From contig OZ035960.1 in the NCBI GenBank assembly GCA_964034945.1, positions 13,029,957 to 13,093,956 of the forward strand: a stretch of 64,000 nucleotides of DNA. Reading direction: 5' to 3'. The first letter of the stretch is position 1, and every line of letters starts with the position of its first letter. Both the position numbers and the translations under genes were made by a program. The stretch comes from Chrysopilus asiliformis (lineage: Eukaryota > Arthropoda > Insecta > Diptera > Rhagionidae). Below the pieces are notes generated by a model that ran no database searches, was not told the DNA's origin, and saw only the letters and a program-made list of their open reading frames with translations. Positions 33,990 to 45,427 of the stretch are shown here, in pieces.

Positions 33990-34615
33990 ATTTTTACTTT
34001 CCTCTTCTATAGAGGAAAAGTATTGAATTCATCACGGAGATGGATTCGAGAACGGGGGCAGATAGAAAAATTATGAGGATGTCCGTGCAGACCGACAGAA
34101 ATCTGTTTGTGGTACGTGTCTCAAATAACTTAAGAATACTTTGAGCTAGCGACTTGAAATTTGTTGTAAGTGAGTTTTATGAAAATCGTAGTTTTCTATC
34201 AACATTTGGAACAGTAGAAAAGTAACTTTAGCTATAACGGTTAACTCTCATAAATTCTTTGTGAAAAAAAACGATTTTTTGAAAGTTTCTCATAACCTAT
34301 ACGTATTTGTGAAAAAAAAGGATTAACAATATTTAAAGTACATAAAATTTTATACATTTTTGCTTTAACCGTTTTTTTGAATTTATAACGTTTCTCAAGA
34401 TATTTGAAAAAAATCCGTTTTTTTGAAAATCTCTCGAAAACTATGCACTTTTATGAAAAAATGCATATAACCAAATTTATAGGAAATAAAATTTCCCGCA
34501 TTTTTTCGTTTAAACGGTTGTTACATGTCTCTACCGGTCTTCAAAATTAGCTTTTTTTCCGAAACCAAATATTGCAGAGAAAAGTTTTGTTTTGATCACA
34601 TTTGGTACTTTTTTT
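33990..34615 (+). repeat. Family B dispersed repeat, uninterrupted copy
   Basis: 'ctatagaggaaaagtattga', 'tttgagctagcgacttgaaa', 'gaaaatcgtagttttctatc', 'gctataacggttaactc', 'tttgaaagtttctcataacc' and 'ctctaccggtcttc' occur in the same order as in the interrupted copies at 15434, 38925 and 57505. It serves as the empty-site reference for those. Confidence 0.85.
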
Positions 34616-34679
34616 AATCGAAAATTACCACTAAGTAAGTTTGCACAAAAATCTAAAAACTCGCAATTTCCACTTTTAA

Positions 34680-35078
34680 AGGTAGAACCAGAAACATACG
34701 TCCGTGCGTCCGCCATGCGTCCGTCACGTTGACAGTTCGATGCGGTCAAAGTAAAATCAACGGGCTGCTATGAGTACTCCCCTAATAATGCGTTTGTCCG
34801 ATGCGGCAACGCACCGTCACCGCATAGAGTAGGTCGACTTTCTACTTTTACATGCGGCAACGCACGGAAATGTCATTTCGCAAAAAAGTTTGGTTACGAT
34901 TTAAGCAATTTCAGTATGGAACAAATTGAAAGTAATTGTTTCGACGATAAACTAATAGATGAAGTGCAAAAAAAGTGAAGAAGAAGTGATTCGTTGCCGT
35001 ACCCAACTGTCACCGCATAAAACTGTCTACCGGACGGATGCATTACGGACGCATCGACGTACGATTCAGGTTCTAGCT
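34680..35078 (+). mobile_element. PIF/Harbinger-like deletion derivative, copy 2 (399 bp)
   Basis: Ends AGGTAGAACCAGAAACATAC and, reversed from the right, AGCTAGAACCTGAATCGTAC, flanked by TAA at 34677-34679 and 35079-35081. Contains a region colinear in inverse orientation with copy 1: 'gtgagtactcccctaataat'-type sequence, 'tacttttacatgcggcaacg' and the short MADF-like ORF. Copy 2 is 21 bp longer. Confidence 0.88.
34916..34978 (+). pseudogene. Residual start of a MADF-type ORF, second copy
   Basis: ATG at 34916 opens 20 codons (MEQIESNCFDDKLIDEVQKK) ending at TGA 34976-34978. Compared with the copy at 28903-28965, three of four differences are conservative (T/I apart: E/D, N/K, N/K), which suggests that the segment derives from a once-coding parent. 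Only the opening of the putative domain remains. Confidence 0.5.
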
Positions 35079-35140
35079 TAATACTACGAACTAATAACAA
35101 TAAACCAACAACGTAAAAATGTTCACACAGCACAGCTTAA

Positions 35141-35755
35141 CCCCACAGTTAGACGTGCGACTAGAAGTCGCATGCCGTATCTCATCTCAGGGAAATCGCT
35201 CGTGTAAACGCCAGTTGCATGCAAGCGGGGAAAATCGCAACTCAAGTCGTATGTAAAAACCTCATACAATCTGAGCTGCGACTGGAACTGCAAATGATTT
35301 GACATTTAAGGTTATGTCTGATTTCACAAGGGCAGAAAATAAGTTGAGTAGAAGTGAAATTTTAAAATAAATAAATTTGTACCGGGAACGAGAATGCCTC
35401 TGGAAGACTGCCTCGAAATTGTATCGTAGAAACGATCTCAAGAGGCAGGCGTATGAACAAATCGGCGCGGAATTGAAACTCACAAGTGAAGAAAAAGTTG
35501 AGAAATTTACGAACGACGTATGTTCATGAAAAAAAGTAAATCAATACGAGTCGGAAGTCTGGAGCATCGACAGAAGATATTTATGAGCCTTCATAGTTTT
35601 TGGCAGACTTTTCTGCGATTTCTATCATTTTTATAGCTTACTGCGGCTAATAACTTTCTTTGTTTTCTTGCGTTTGACCTTTTTCAACTGAAGTCACATG
35701 CAATGTCGCAAGACAGCAGAGCAAATCGCAACCCCTGTCAAATCTAACTGTGGGG
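35141..35755. mobile_element. TTAA-flanked TIR element with MADF-like remnant (615 bp)
   Basis: The left end CCCCACAGTTAGACGTGCGA and the reversed right end CCCCACAGTTAGATTTGACA share CCCCACAGTTAGA. TTAA lies at 35137-35140 and 35756-35759. This could be a piggyBac-type TTAA duplication or a TTA (Harbinger) duplication with one extra base; the MADF-like coding remnant inside (35314-35529) favours PIF/Harbinger. Inner 'cgcaac' and 'gtcgca' motifs recur near both ends. It starts only 62 bp after the previous element. Confidence 0.78.
35314..35529 (+). pseudogene. MADF-domain-like coding remnant with internal stop
   Basis: From ATG at 35314 the frame reads MSDFTRAENKLSRSEILK, hits TAA at 35368-35370, and resumes as INLYRERECLWKTASKLY, RRNDLKRQAYEQIGAELK and LTSEEKVEKFTNDVCS to TGA at 35527-35529. 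The pattern of an aliphatic/acidic helix, then CLW(K), an aromatic (LY), basic residues, and A-(Y/W)-E-x-I-(G/A)-x-(E)-L is the hallmark of the MADF DNA-binding domain (a Myb/SANT relative). PIF/Harbinger elements commonly encode such a protein beside the transposase, where it helps bind the element's ends. The internal stop and the early end after about 45 domain residues make it non-functional as read; an exon of a longer host gene is a less likely alternative because inverted repeats enclose it. Confidence 0.7.
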
Positions 35756-35784
35756 TTAAACGAGTAGATAACCTAAATTTCTGA

Positions 35785-35985
35785 TAAGTAGAGAACCTAT
35801 ATAACAGAGAGGCCAATCGGTGATTTAATAAGAGCGCGAAATTTTCCGAAATTCTTACAATTTGGGTCCAAAATGTTTTTTTTGCGCTAGGTCCCACCTT
35901 CGGAAAAATTTATTAAAACTCTGTCAGGATAACGCGAAAATCCTTGATTTTTTTGTTTTTTCTTTTCGCTTTAAAAAAATGTACC
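35785..35985 (+). repeat. Family F repeat, second copy
   Basis: Shares with 9409-9590 the order 'gagaacct', 'tataac', 'caatcggt', 'gcgcgaaa/gtgcgaga', 'aaaatgttttt', 'cgc...tcccaccttcgga' and 'tcaggataacgc'. It starts just after the TTAA-flanked element. The 'aggataacgc' phrase suggests kinship with the E core. Confidence 0.6.
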
Positions 35986-36164
35986 GAAGATAATGTAAAA
36001 ATTCTCAAATTTATACTCGTATATCCAGCCGAGGTTTTTTTTTGTATAAATTGACATATGTGGCCGGCGATTTTTCCTGAAAGTTAATAAGAAAGAATCT
36101 GCGTTTGATTAAATAAGCAACTTTTTTTATAACACAATGGGTCTTCTTTTTATCACATAACTAG

Positions 36165-36390
36165 CTTGCATACCCGTCGTTGCCGGGTTAAGCTTTTGTC
36201 TAAGTTTTAGAAGACGAAAAAAACCGGAAAGAACTTAAAAACTGTTTAATGGGTCTATGTTGAGGATGGACCCCCGACGAACATCTATGCCAAATTTCAG
36301 GCCAATCGGTTCAGCCGTTTTTGCGTGAAAGAGGAACAGACAGACAGACAGACAGACACCAACTCATTTTTATATATTAGTATGATATGA
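36165..36390 (+). repeat. Family G dispersed repeat (non-LTR-like 3' end)
   Basis: Head 'actagcttgcatacccgtcg', then 'cgaacatctatgccaaattt', 'caatcggttcagccgttttt', 'gcgtgaaagaggaac', five GACA units and the end 'tcatttttatatattagtat' plus 'gatatgat'. Other copies at 55195-55525 and 61940-62290 share head and tail; the final repeats differ (tatgatatgat against tatgatgatgat), which is how simple tails of non-LTR retroelements or their SINEs behave. No ORF remains, so assignment is inferred. Confidence 0.7.
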
Positions 36391-38924
36391 TGTATTACGT
36401 TCGGTTAACACAAGACCAGAGGCGCCTGGTCATTAATGTGTTAAAAAGGTGATTTCTGTCTTTCAAAAACATATACAAAATACTTTAATCCGGCAGCGAG
36501 GGGTCACATTCTGCTATGAACAGTGAAAAACTATTAGAACCAACACAACTTTTGATTACAATATATGAACAAACATTTTCGAATAAAAGCTAAAAAAAAA
36601 GTTTTGTGATGAATAAAACACCTGAAATTGACATCGGTAACAAATGATATAGAACTTATCTTTTAGATAATCAGAACTAAACGATTATAATAAATAGACG
36701 TAAAAAAGAAATTGATTTATTTACAAAAGCCAGTCGATATGTGTTAAAAGTTTATATACTCTTGTTCAATTGGCAGTCTTTAATCAATTAATCAAATCAA
36801 TTATACTTTTTTCGAAATCAATATCAAGTTGGAAAACTCTTAAAGTTCCTTTCAATGGCCGTATCTCTGATTGGCCTAATGAAGCAAACAAAGAGGGCCG
36901 TCATTGATGAGAATTGTTAGCCATTAGATGGTGAAAAAAGAAGAAAAACTTTATAGGAATGTGCCCATATCTATCCCTGATCTAGGGTACAATGTAATCA
37001 ATCAATGTAACTGTCGGTTATTAAGTTACGAAAGAATGTCCTTTCTAGGATAAGGGCGTCTCACATCGCATATCCTTGTTACCCTTATCCTTTCTCAGTG
37101 TGCAACAATGTCTTAGTTAAGTTCGCTTTGTCCTCGTATAGAAAGCTAGATTAAGTGTCACAAATAACTTTTCGTTCGTTGGCGATATATTTATGACCAA
37201 AAAAAATTCTTGCGTTTATCATTCCCGTTGCCATTTTTGTCCTTCAATCGCTACCACTTTATCAGATTTATCTTTTCTTATCTCGAGACATGTCTTAGAC
37301 GACACGATATTTTTATCGACTATTCAACATTTTCAGGAACCTCCTTGTATGAATAGCTCTTTTTAAATAGCAAACACAATCCCTGCGAGTGTTGTTTAGT
37401 TTAATCGAATTTCCAAAAAGGTATTACGAAATTATATAATTTTTTTTATTAAAACAAAATATGTATCGAATGATATGAAGAAATACAAAGTAGAAAAGGT
37501 AAATCGAAGTAGGGCCGAAACTGGGACCTCACAGATCTAATCGGATCGATGATGAAGGAAGAAATTTAGAGGATGGTATTCCATACATCCCGGATTAACC
37601 GGAACAGTCCCAGTAAAAAACTCAGGCTTTTTTAAATATCAAATTTAATCGCAGGCAAAGAAAAACCCAAAGAAATATGTACGCTCTTACAAAACCCATG
37701 ATTTATCAATCTGTTGCCGTGTTGTACATGAAAAATTATACTTTCAGTAAAAAATAGTAGTGAAACTCCAAGTACTTACATATTATAAAAAAAAAGTTCT
37801 GAAAAAGCGAACTTGAAGATCTTTCCATATCCAGAATGATTTGCATCAAAATTCAATCCTATTTGAGTCCAACCATCTGTCAATTTGAATGACAGGAAAA
37901 TATCCTGCCATCAGGTTTAAGGTTCCATCGGCACGCACTAAGCTTCAAATGACTGACGTCTATGTATCCGTACATCCTGAGTCGACATTCTCATCTCAAC
38001 GTTGGCTGTTGGCTGTTTCCCTTATCCTCATCCCCGGGCCATCGAACTGGAGCCTCAAATCAACTCCACCACCCATCAGTGGAAATGTTGTCCTAAGCGT
38101 TTTTTTGTGGAGCATAACTGAAGCGAACTGAAAGCTAGCGACGAGTAGAATCGGGAGCCTACACCATGAATATAAAACTAAATTAGGGAAATAAAAATGA
38201 GTCCTGTCAAGTTTACCAAAATAGAGTCAAGGTGGCAACGGCAGGCTGAGCAGAACGAATGAAGGATAAATGCGTGTGCAGATGTCGAAATATATTGAGA
38301 TTTAGTAGGTATCTCGTTGTCGAAGACATTTCTGTACAAGGAATAATATTACAGGTGGGCAATCAACTTCATTCGCAAAAGGATATTCCATTGCTGACGG
38401 TATTCTGGTAGGAGTACGTATCTAAGTTCCTAAATTGCGAAAACAACAAGTTTTATTTTTTTTATAGATTTCCCTAATATAGTATTCGAGGTGATTGAAC
38501 GATTTAACGGCTTTAATGGAAAACGAAAAATAAAAGAAATTGACGATACAAAAAGAAACAGGAGTCAATGTACCTACTTATTTGACGATTTATGAACCCA
38601 TAAGACTTTCAAATGTTGGATTTTGAGGAAAGCACGTATGACTGTTAAAATTCAAACGATATTAACAAAAAAAATCTATGAAATTGAAGCGTTTGTCAGT
38701 CAGGATTTAAATAACACAATTTTCAATCCTAAATAATTGACTTTCAAATGTGATTCACTTTTGATTTTTTTTATTTTCTTGAAAACTTGCCATATATTTC
38801 TAGAAAACTTACTATCTATATATGGCGCTACATCTGGGTCTCCTTAACACGTTGATTGCCACCATGAAAGCGAAAAAATCGGTCAGTGGACTTTTTTTTA
38901 TAAATTGCTTCTGCTATATCTCGG
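36391..38924. other. Unassigned DNA
   Basis: No repeat family or gene recognised. The 80-codon frame at 37889-38131 lies in a less AT-rich stretch but has no motif. 38820-38920 is AT-rich sequence that leads into the family B copy. Confidence 0.5.
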
Positions 38925-39993
38925 AAATATATTTTTTCAAATATCTCTAAAACCGATAAAGATACGTAAAAATCTTTAAAGGAAAACATAACAAAAGCTA
39001 TAATTGCCAATCTGGCAATCATTGGAGACCCGTATGGTGATATTCGTATCAAAATTCGAACAGTTATACCAAAATTCCACTTTGAAGTCAAACTTTCCAA
39101 TAAGATTTTTTAAAATTTATTCCAATCGGATTTTGATGTATGGGAGTTTTATGTAGAATCATATCCTAAATAACTTTTGTTCTTGGACTTTTTTGATAAG
39201 ATGCACTGTTTTTGAGATATTCGCAAAAAACGTTTTCGTTCGTATGGGGGGTACCCCCCCCTAATGGTCCATTTTTGCCCATTAACGAACTTAGCCTCGC
39301 ATTTTACGAAAAACGAATCTGTGCAAAATTTCAAGTCTCTAGCTCAATCCATGCGCCCGCAATCCGCGCCACAGACAGACAGACAGACAGACAGACAGAC
39401 GGACGGACGGTCAGACGGACGGACATGCAAAATTCAATTTTTTTTATCATTCTAAACACACTGGTGTAATTTATTTTTTTGTGCGATGATGGGATCTTGG
39501 CGTTACAAACGGTAAGGCAAAGTTAATATACCCTTTGGTTTCACCATACGGGTATAAACATTCCGGAAACTTTATTTTCTTTGAATTTGGTTAAAAGCAT
39601 TTTGTATGAAAGCGCATAGTTTTTGAGAAATTTTCAAACACTTTTTTTTCAAAATAGTTGAATGGGAGGTACCCGTTATAGCTAACGTTACTTTTTTTTG
39701 AAAGTTGAAAATGGTGGTTTTTCGTATAACAAAAAATTTCAAGTCACAAAAAATTTCAAGTCACTAAAAATTTCAAGTCAACGAGTTCCCAACGATTTAC
39801 AAAAAAATTCAAGTCGCTAGCTCAATGAGTTCTTGAGTTATTTAAGATACCTAAAACGGACAGACCGACAGATAGATCATAATTTTGCCTGAAACGGATT
39901 TCCTACTGATCAGAAAGTTTTTATCTGTCCCCATTCTCGAATTGGTCTCCGTCATGAATTCAAAACTTTAACTCTCTGGAAGAGGAAATTAAA
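38925..39993 (-). repeat. Family B dispersed repeat split by a family A copy
   Basis: The segment 38925-38983 ('tttttcaaatatctctaaaa', 'gataaagatacgtaaaaatc') continues after the A copy at 39557-39993 ('aaagcgcatagtttttgaga', 'gggaggtacccgttatagct', 'tcaagtcgctagctcaa', 'gatcagaaagtttttatc'). The order is that of family B on the minus strand. A short 'aaaatttcaagtcac' segment is triplicated near 39736-39800. Confidence 0.8.
38984..39556 (-). repeat. Family A dispersed repeat inserted in family B
   Basis: On the minus strand it runs from 'tatacccgtatggtgaaacc' to 'gctataattgcc'-complement and 'gttatgttt'. It retains the 'ggggggtacccccc' block (39246-39260), the GACA/GGAC run at 39373-39424 and the 'atcaccatacgggt' inverted motif. 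Overlapping open frames at 39212-39469 are created by the tandem run. Confidence 0.9.
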
Positions 39994-42064
39994 AATCTGT
40001 ATTTTTGAAATCGTATAATATATATTTATATAGACATATGATATGTTTGTCGAAATGCAATAAAATTTCCTCAGCAATCCGCTAGAAAAAAAAATCGATA
40101 GAAAAAAAAATCCTTGGAAAAATGCCCAACGTTAAGGAAAATTTGTTGATAATGTTTTTCTACTAATTGTAAGTTAGTTTCCTCAATTTTTTTTTCTAGA
40201 TGGTAAAAAAAGTTACATTTGCCTAAAGCACAAAGAATCCCTTCAATTTAAAAAAAAAACCCAAATCAGTTGATTACATTTCTGACAATTATTTGCACAT
40301 TCCATGATTCCTATTTCATATGTATTAAAGTAACTTCCACTCGACACATTGGTACATATTATACGAGATCCCATATAAGGTGCTATTCATTCTGTTTTAT
40401 ATCAAATTCATCTATCCTTTTGCCAGTATTTCGCTAGTCTGTCTGCCTTGTTGTTAACAAACAAGCTTTCATATACATTTCCATTCACCAGTAGCGAACA
40501 TTGAAACAACTAGGACGGAGGAGCATCAGCAAATTATTCATAGCCTCATTCTGGGAATTCGAATTCACCACCGTCGTCGCGGCTATGTCCCGATTTAGTT
40601 ACTTTGCAGTTCTCGAGGGTCTCGATTATACAGCCAAATCCATTATGGTTCAGGATCCAACTCCAATTTCAGCTTCGACCATTGCATTTGCACAGGAAGT
40701 AAACAACAAAACCATCTGTTCCTATCCGATATGAAGCCTCCGGAGAAGGTATGGGGAAGTGGGCTATCCAACCATCAAACCTGAGTTGCTTAATATCAAA
40801 TGGTAGGCGCATAGCCATGTGAAAGACCTGGCTAATTGTTATACTAATATTAGTACAGGTTTTTATTTCATTTGACTTCCGCTTTTGTCTAGAACTCTCT
40901 CGATCCAACATCGTTTCTATCGCCGCAATTCCCCTAGTCCTCGTAGCTCCTCATATATGGATTTTTAAACACAATGGAATGACGCCAGGAGCAAAATTTC
41001 ATCTTCACATTGTGGTATAATACGTTTGGCGTATGTTGTATGGATAATATAAAAAGAACGTTTCACTACTCTATAGCAGCACCCCGCCATATCAGATCCG
41101 AACGGCAAGCCAGAGAAGATGCACACAACACTGGTACAGAACAGATAAGGGATGGGGGCTAAGTGTCGTCCTTATTCGGCTTGTCTGTTTGCAATTTTAT
41201 GACATCATCCGGTGAGGACATTTACGACCCTTTTGAGTGGCAGAAAAGTCAAACTGGGCAAAAATAACGTTCCTCGTATGCATATATGGTCGTCCTCTTG
41301 GGTCATATTACATACATTTATAAGGCGGAAGAAATATAAAAATGTTAAATACATTGAAACAAACCGAGCAAAAATGATGCAATGGTAAATTGTAACGAGG
41401 TTTTCCGGGCTTGATATCCATCGAGATGTATACGTAATGGAGGAAGCATAAACCCATAACAAATGTAGAATTATGGTGAGTTTTTTTTTCTGTTTCGTCC
41501 AACCAAGGGTTATATTGTGGAATTGGAAAACCGGAGGGAAACGCCATAAAACTATTTCAATGTCGTTGGAGTTGAAATGATGGCAATTTAATGGTCAAAA
41601 ATGATTAATTTTAACGATGAATGAAGGCAATGGTCAAACTGGAATGTCTTTGAAATTGAAGGGCTTTTAAAGTTCATGAAAAAAAGGTTAAAAAAAAACT
41701 ATTATAGAGAATTTGGTGTGCGCTTTTTTCCAGTCAGGGTTGCTCCTGTTTTTTTTTATTTTTATTTTTATTTTTCTTCTAATTATTATCTGTTATTCTT
41801 CTTCGGCGCTACAGCCGGTTGCTGGCTTTGGCCTGCCGCAATGTCTCTTTTTAGAGGTCTGAACCGCGTCCCGGTGTCTCCCAGTTTTGCCTCCATTTCG
41901 GCATCGCATTCACGATCGCCGTCTTACCATCTGAGGTTGGTCTGCTAATAGCCAGAATTATCAAAAAACCGTATTTTAAAAAAATCAGGTACAATTAAAG
42001 GTTGTCTAGTTACGTAATTTTTGTTGTAGCAAAAAATTATCCAGAAGTCGCAAGTTTTTAGGTT
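39994..42064. other. Mostly unassigned DNA with a possible SINE-like fragment
   Basis: No gene recognised; frames at 40501-40734 and 40669-40911 overlap on opposite strands without motifs. 41795-41945 is GC-richer and starts 'ttcttcggcgctacagccgg', followed by 'ggcctgccgcaatg' and 'aggtctgaaccgcgtcccgg', resembling retroposon-derived sequence seen in insect genomes. That resemblance is from memory of general pattern and is weak. Confidence 0.4.
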
Positions 42065-43430
42065 TTTACTTTCCTTTATTATAGAGGGAAAGTATTGTTC
42101 ATGACGGAGGCCGACTCGAGTACAAAATCCGTGTCCAAAAAATTATTAGGATGTCTGTCGGTCTGTTTCTCTGTCGGTATGTTTCTCTGTCGGTCTGTCG
42201 GATGGTGAGTTTGTCGGTCTATCGGTCTGTCCATAATTTTCGGAAGCATTGAGCTAGAGCAGCGTTTCTCAACCTTTCAGTATTCGCGGCCCAATTTTCA
42301 ATCAAAATTGTCATCGCCCCCCCCCCCCCCCCCCCCCTCCCCTGCATACAATAAAATGTATACAATAATAACGTAATTTGAGTATTTTGGCGCTAAACCT
42401 ACACTACTACCCTAATTTTAAACACAAATCACCAAGAAAACAGTAATTTATTGACATTTGGCAACACCGATCCTCAGCGTTGACAAAACAAGAATCCGGT
42501 GCCTTTTTATCTCTTGCGTCATTTTTGTGGTTTCGCGAGAAGTTGTTTTAACCCTGAAATCACAATGAACGCGAAACTGGCGCAAAAACTGTCAAAAAGT
42601 TTGGTTCCCACAAATTGTTTGAAGTGAGCACAGTGAACGTATAGAACGCAGCTACAACGTAACCGCAACGCAAAAGTTTGCAAACTTCTAACTTTGCCGC
42701 AGAATCCTGCGTTGACAATCCATAAACTGAGGTTGGAAAAATGTCGTTCGAGGAAAAATTGATAGCCTTAGTGCAAATAACAAAGATAAAGATGTCGTAA
42801 TGTATTTTGTTTTGTATGTGGGTATGTACTTTCCTTTCAGTCAATTAATAAACTTTTTTAAATATTTTGTGTTGGATATGCTCGCGACCCCCCCTTAAAT
42901 GCCCCACAGGTTGAGAATCGCTGAGCTAGAGACTTGAAATTTTGTATAGTTGCGTTTCTCGTGGTAACACGGATAACTTCTTGAACGGGCAAAATCAGAC
43001 CATTCCTTCCCCCGCCACCATACAAACAAAACAGTTTTTTACAATTTTCTCGAAAACGGTGCGTCGCTTTGAAAAATTTATGGTGGTAAAAAATGTTTGA
43101 AATCTAATTTCGCATAACTTATCTATACATCAAAATTCAGCTGGAACACTCCTTGCCGCCATCCCCATTCAAATTGAATACTTTTTTTCTATTTTCTCGA
43201 AAACGGTTCAAAGTATCGAAAAATTTATAAACACGAAATGTGTTTAGAATATGATTTTACATAACATTTGCGGACATGAAAATTCAGTCAGACCAATCCT
43301 TCCTCGCTCTCCCATACAAATGAGTTTTTGTCATAAAAATGTTCTTTGCTCTCATATTGAGTATTTGATGATTGACTCTTGGCAATTGTAGCTTCTCTTA
43401 TATATTTTTTTAATTTCGCGGAAAACTAAA
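42065..43430 (+). repeat. Family B-prime dispersed repeat split by a hAT-like element
   Basis: Starts like family B ('tatagagggaaagtattgtt', 'catgacggaggccgactcga') with GTCTGTCGGT repeats, but after the insertion has its own 3' part: 'acttgaaattttgtatagtt', 'tttctcgaaaacggtgcgtc', 'aaattcagctggaacactcc' and 'ctcatattgagtatttg'. Partial relatives lie at 46905-47390 and 61685-61855. Confidence 0.75.
42260..42923. mobile_element. hAT-like element (664 bp) with exact 8-bp duplication
   Basis: The left end CAGCGTTTCTCAACC and the reversed right end CAGCGATTCTCAACC differ by one base. Both flanks read agctagag (42252-42259 and 42924-42931). A run of 21 C lies at 42317-42337. The interior 42600-42790 is related to the MITE at 28700-29330 and includes a short frame MSFEEKLIALVQITKIKMS. 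No transposase. Confidence 0.93.
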
Positions 43431-45427
43431 TTGCCCTTGTTTGGTTTGCAGCAACTTTATAGTTGAACTAAACAAAAAAAAATTGTGTTATAATTTAAAC
43501 ACTCCGTTAAAAGTCATACAAAGGGGCACAAAGTGCATCTTGATTCTCGTTTTCCTCTTTCGTGAGAAAGAATTGCAGTTTCAAAAGAAAGTTGACGATA
43601 TAACGTGACTGTGACTATGACTATGGTGCAGATGTGAACATGGAGTTGTGAAGAGTTTTTTTTTATACAAAATATAGTACCTAGATATCTCTATTTTTTG
43701 CTTGTGAAAATGCTGACAATAGCGGAATTCGAATAGATCATTCCAATTTGTAGTTTCACAGGATCTTCCTTCCATACTCCTGCATCATGAACGGCTTTTG
43801 TCAAAAATGAGCACAAATCGTAGCACATTTAATGCAGATAAGCATCTGGAATCCAACTATGTATAAATATTCGTACATAGTCATAAATAGCTTTTCTATC
43901 TTTATTGGAAAATCAATGCGGGGAGATTTTATTGGTGATACGGGATAGATAAATGACATAGTCATAAGTTCAAGTACCTAACGACAATTTTTTTCAATAT
44001 CTACAGAAATTCTATCATCAAAGGATTCGTTTTTGTACTTTTCGAGAGTTTTCATGGGAAAAATTTTTTATGGCCGGGCGAAGGGATACGAAATCAGCTC
44101 TGTTGGATGAACAGAATCCAATTTTTTATTCTTATTGTTTTTTTTTCTCATTTCATTTTTTTTCCGGTGTATCGTCTTGATCGTGTCTATTGCCGTCTAT
44201 TGTACTTTTTCAACAATGATTGCGACCTTATTAAGCTAGCTTAACGCAAGCCAAGACATTCTGTATCGCCAAAGGAGTCTTTCTTTCTAACTTTTATTAT
44301 CAAACAATAAATCGTCGTCGTCATCTTCTCTATACTTCAATTCAGTGTCCTTTCGGCGTGCTTAGTCGAGTATGCGAAGGCGCCTTTTTTCACCCGGACG
44401 GGCATCCTTTTTTTTTTTAGTATAGGACGAATTCATTTTTTATAGCGAAAGTTGTTAACAGCGAATCGCATAGCTGTCATCATATCAAACGACATTTTTA
44501 TATTGCTACCCAAGGGAAATAGGTTTGCGTTGCTCCTCTAACATGTGGGCAGAATTTTCCGGATTAGATGGAGGCCTTATACGATTTTGGGCTTTGTACA
44601 GTAGCCATTACAGTTCACCCACGACCGAAATGAAGGACGCCAGCTATCGATCATACAATTTGCCTGTACCACGAAACCGAGAAGAAAAAAAATTATAACC
44701 TGTAAAAAGAAATTACGCCTGTATAGGCCTAGTCGTGGTTCAATGCGTATACAAATTGTGACTTCTTTCGTCATTTAGTGGTTCAATTTCATTCACATTT
44801 TCACAGGTCGTTAAGCTGACAGCGAAAACATTTCAATTTTTTTATTATAGTGTTTCAATTTTAATGTGTTTACTCCGACTTCTTAAATGTCCCGGATTTA
44901 TGTAATTACATCCTATACAAGATAAGGATTTATTGATTTCTATGAATTACAATCGAAATTTCGTTCAATGCTACGTAATTGTTATGCTTGATTTTTATGA
45001 TATTTTAATATGCTTCGCGATAATATTTTAGTAGCTGTTTAAACATTGACCGAATATAATTAAATTCAATAAATTATCACCATTCAAAGTAATTTGCGGT
45101 AGGAATAATATAGTACCTTGTTTTTCCAGTTTATTAGAAGAGCCTTCAAGTTCATTATAGGGAACGTTAATTCTACTGTTATGAAAACTTAAGATGGAAA
45201 TTTTATTTCATGAAATTGTGGTTTTTTTTTTAAAAAAGAGAATTGTTTTTTTCCAAAACTATATTTTTAGTAATGTTCTGTTTTTGAAAATGATTATAAA
45301 TTCGTAATCAAAACGCCGAACATAAATTTAAAAAAAAAACTCCAAGCTCAGATTATTAAACATATTGATTACCAATTACCCCGATTTAATCCGTAATTTA
45401 AAAAAAAATAGGCGTTTTCATACAGCC
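43431..45427. other. Unassigned AT-rich DNA
   Basis: No repeat family or gene recognised. Frames at 43581-43775 and 44577-44774 have no motif. Confidence 0.55.

Noticed and set aside
41795..41945. SINE or tRNA-derived sequence as a firm call
   Set aside because: No A-box and B-box promoter pair or tRNA fold could be shown; only a vague resemblance to insect retroposon sequence.
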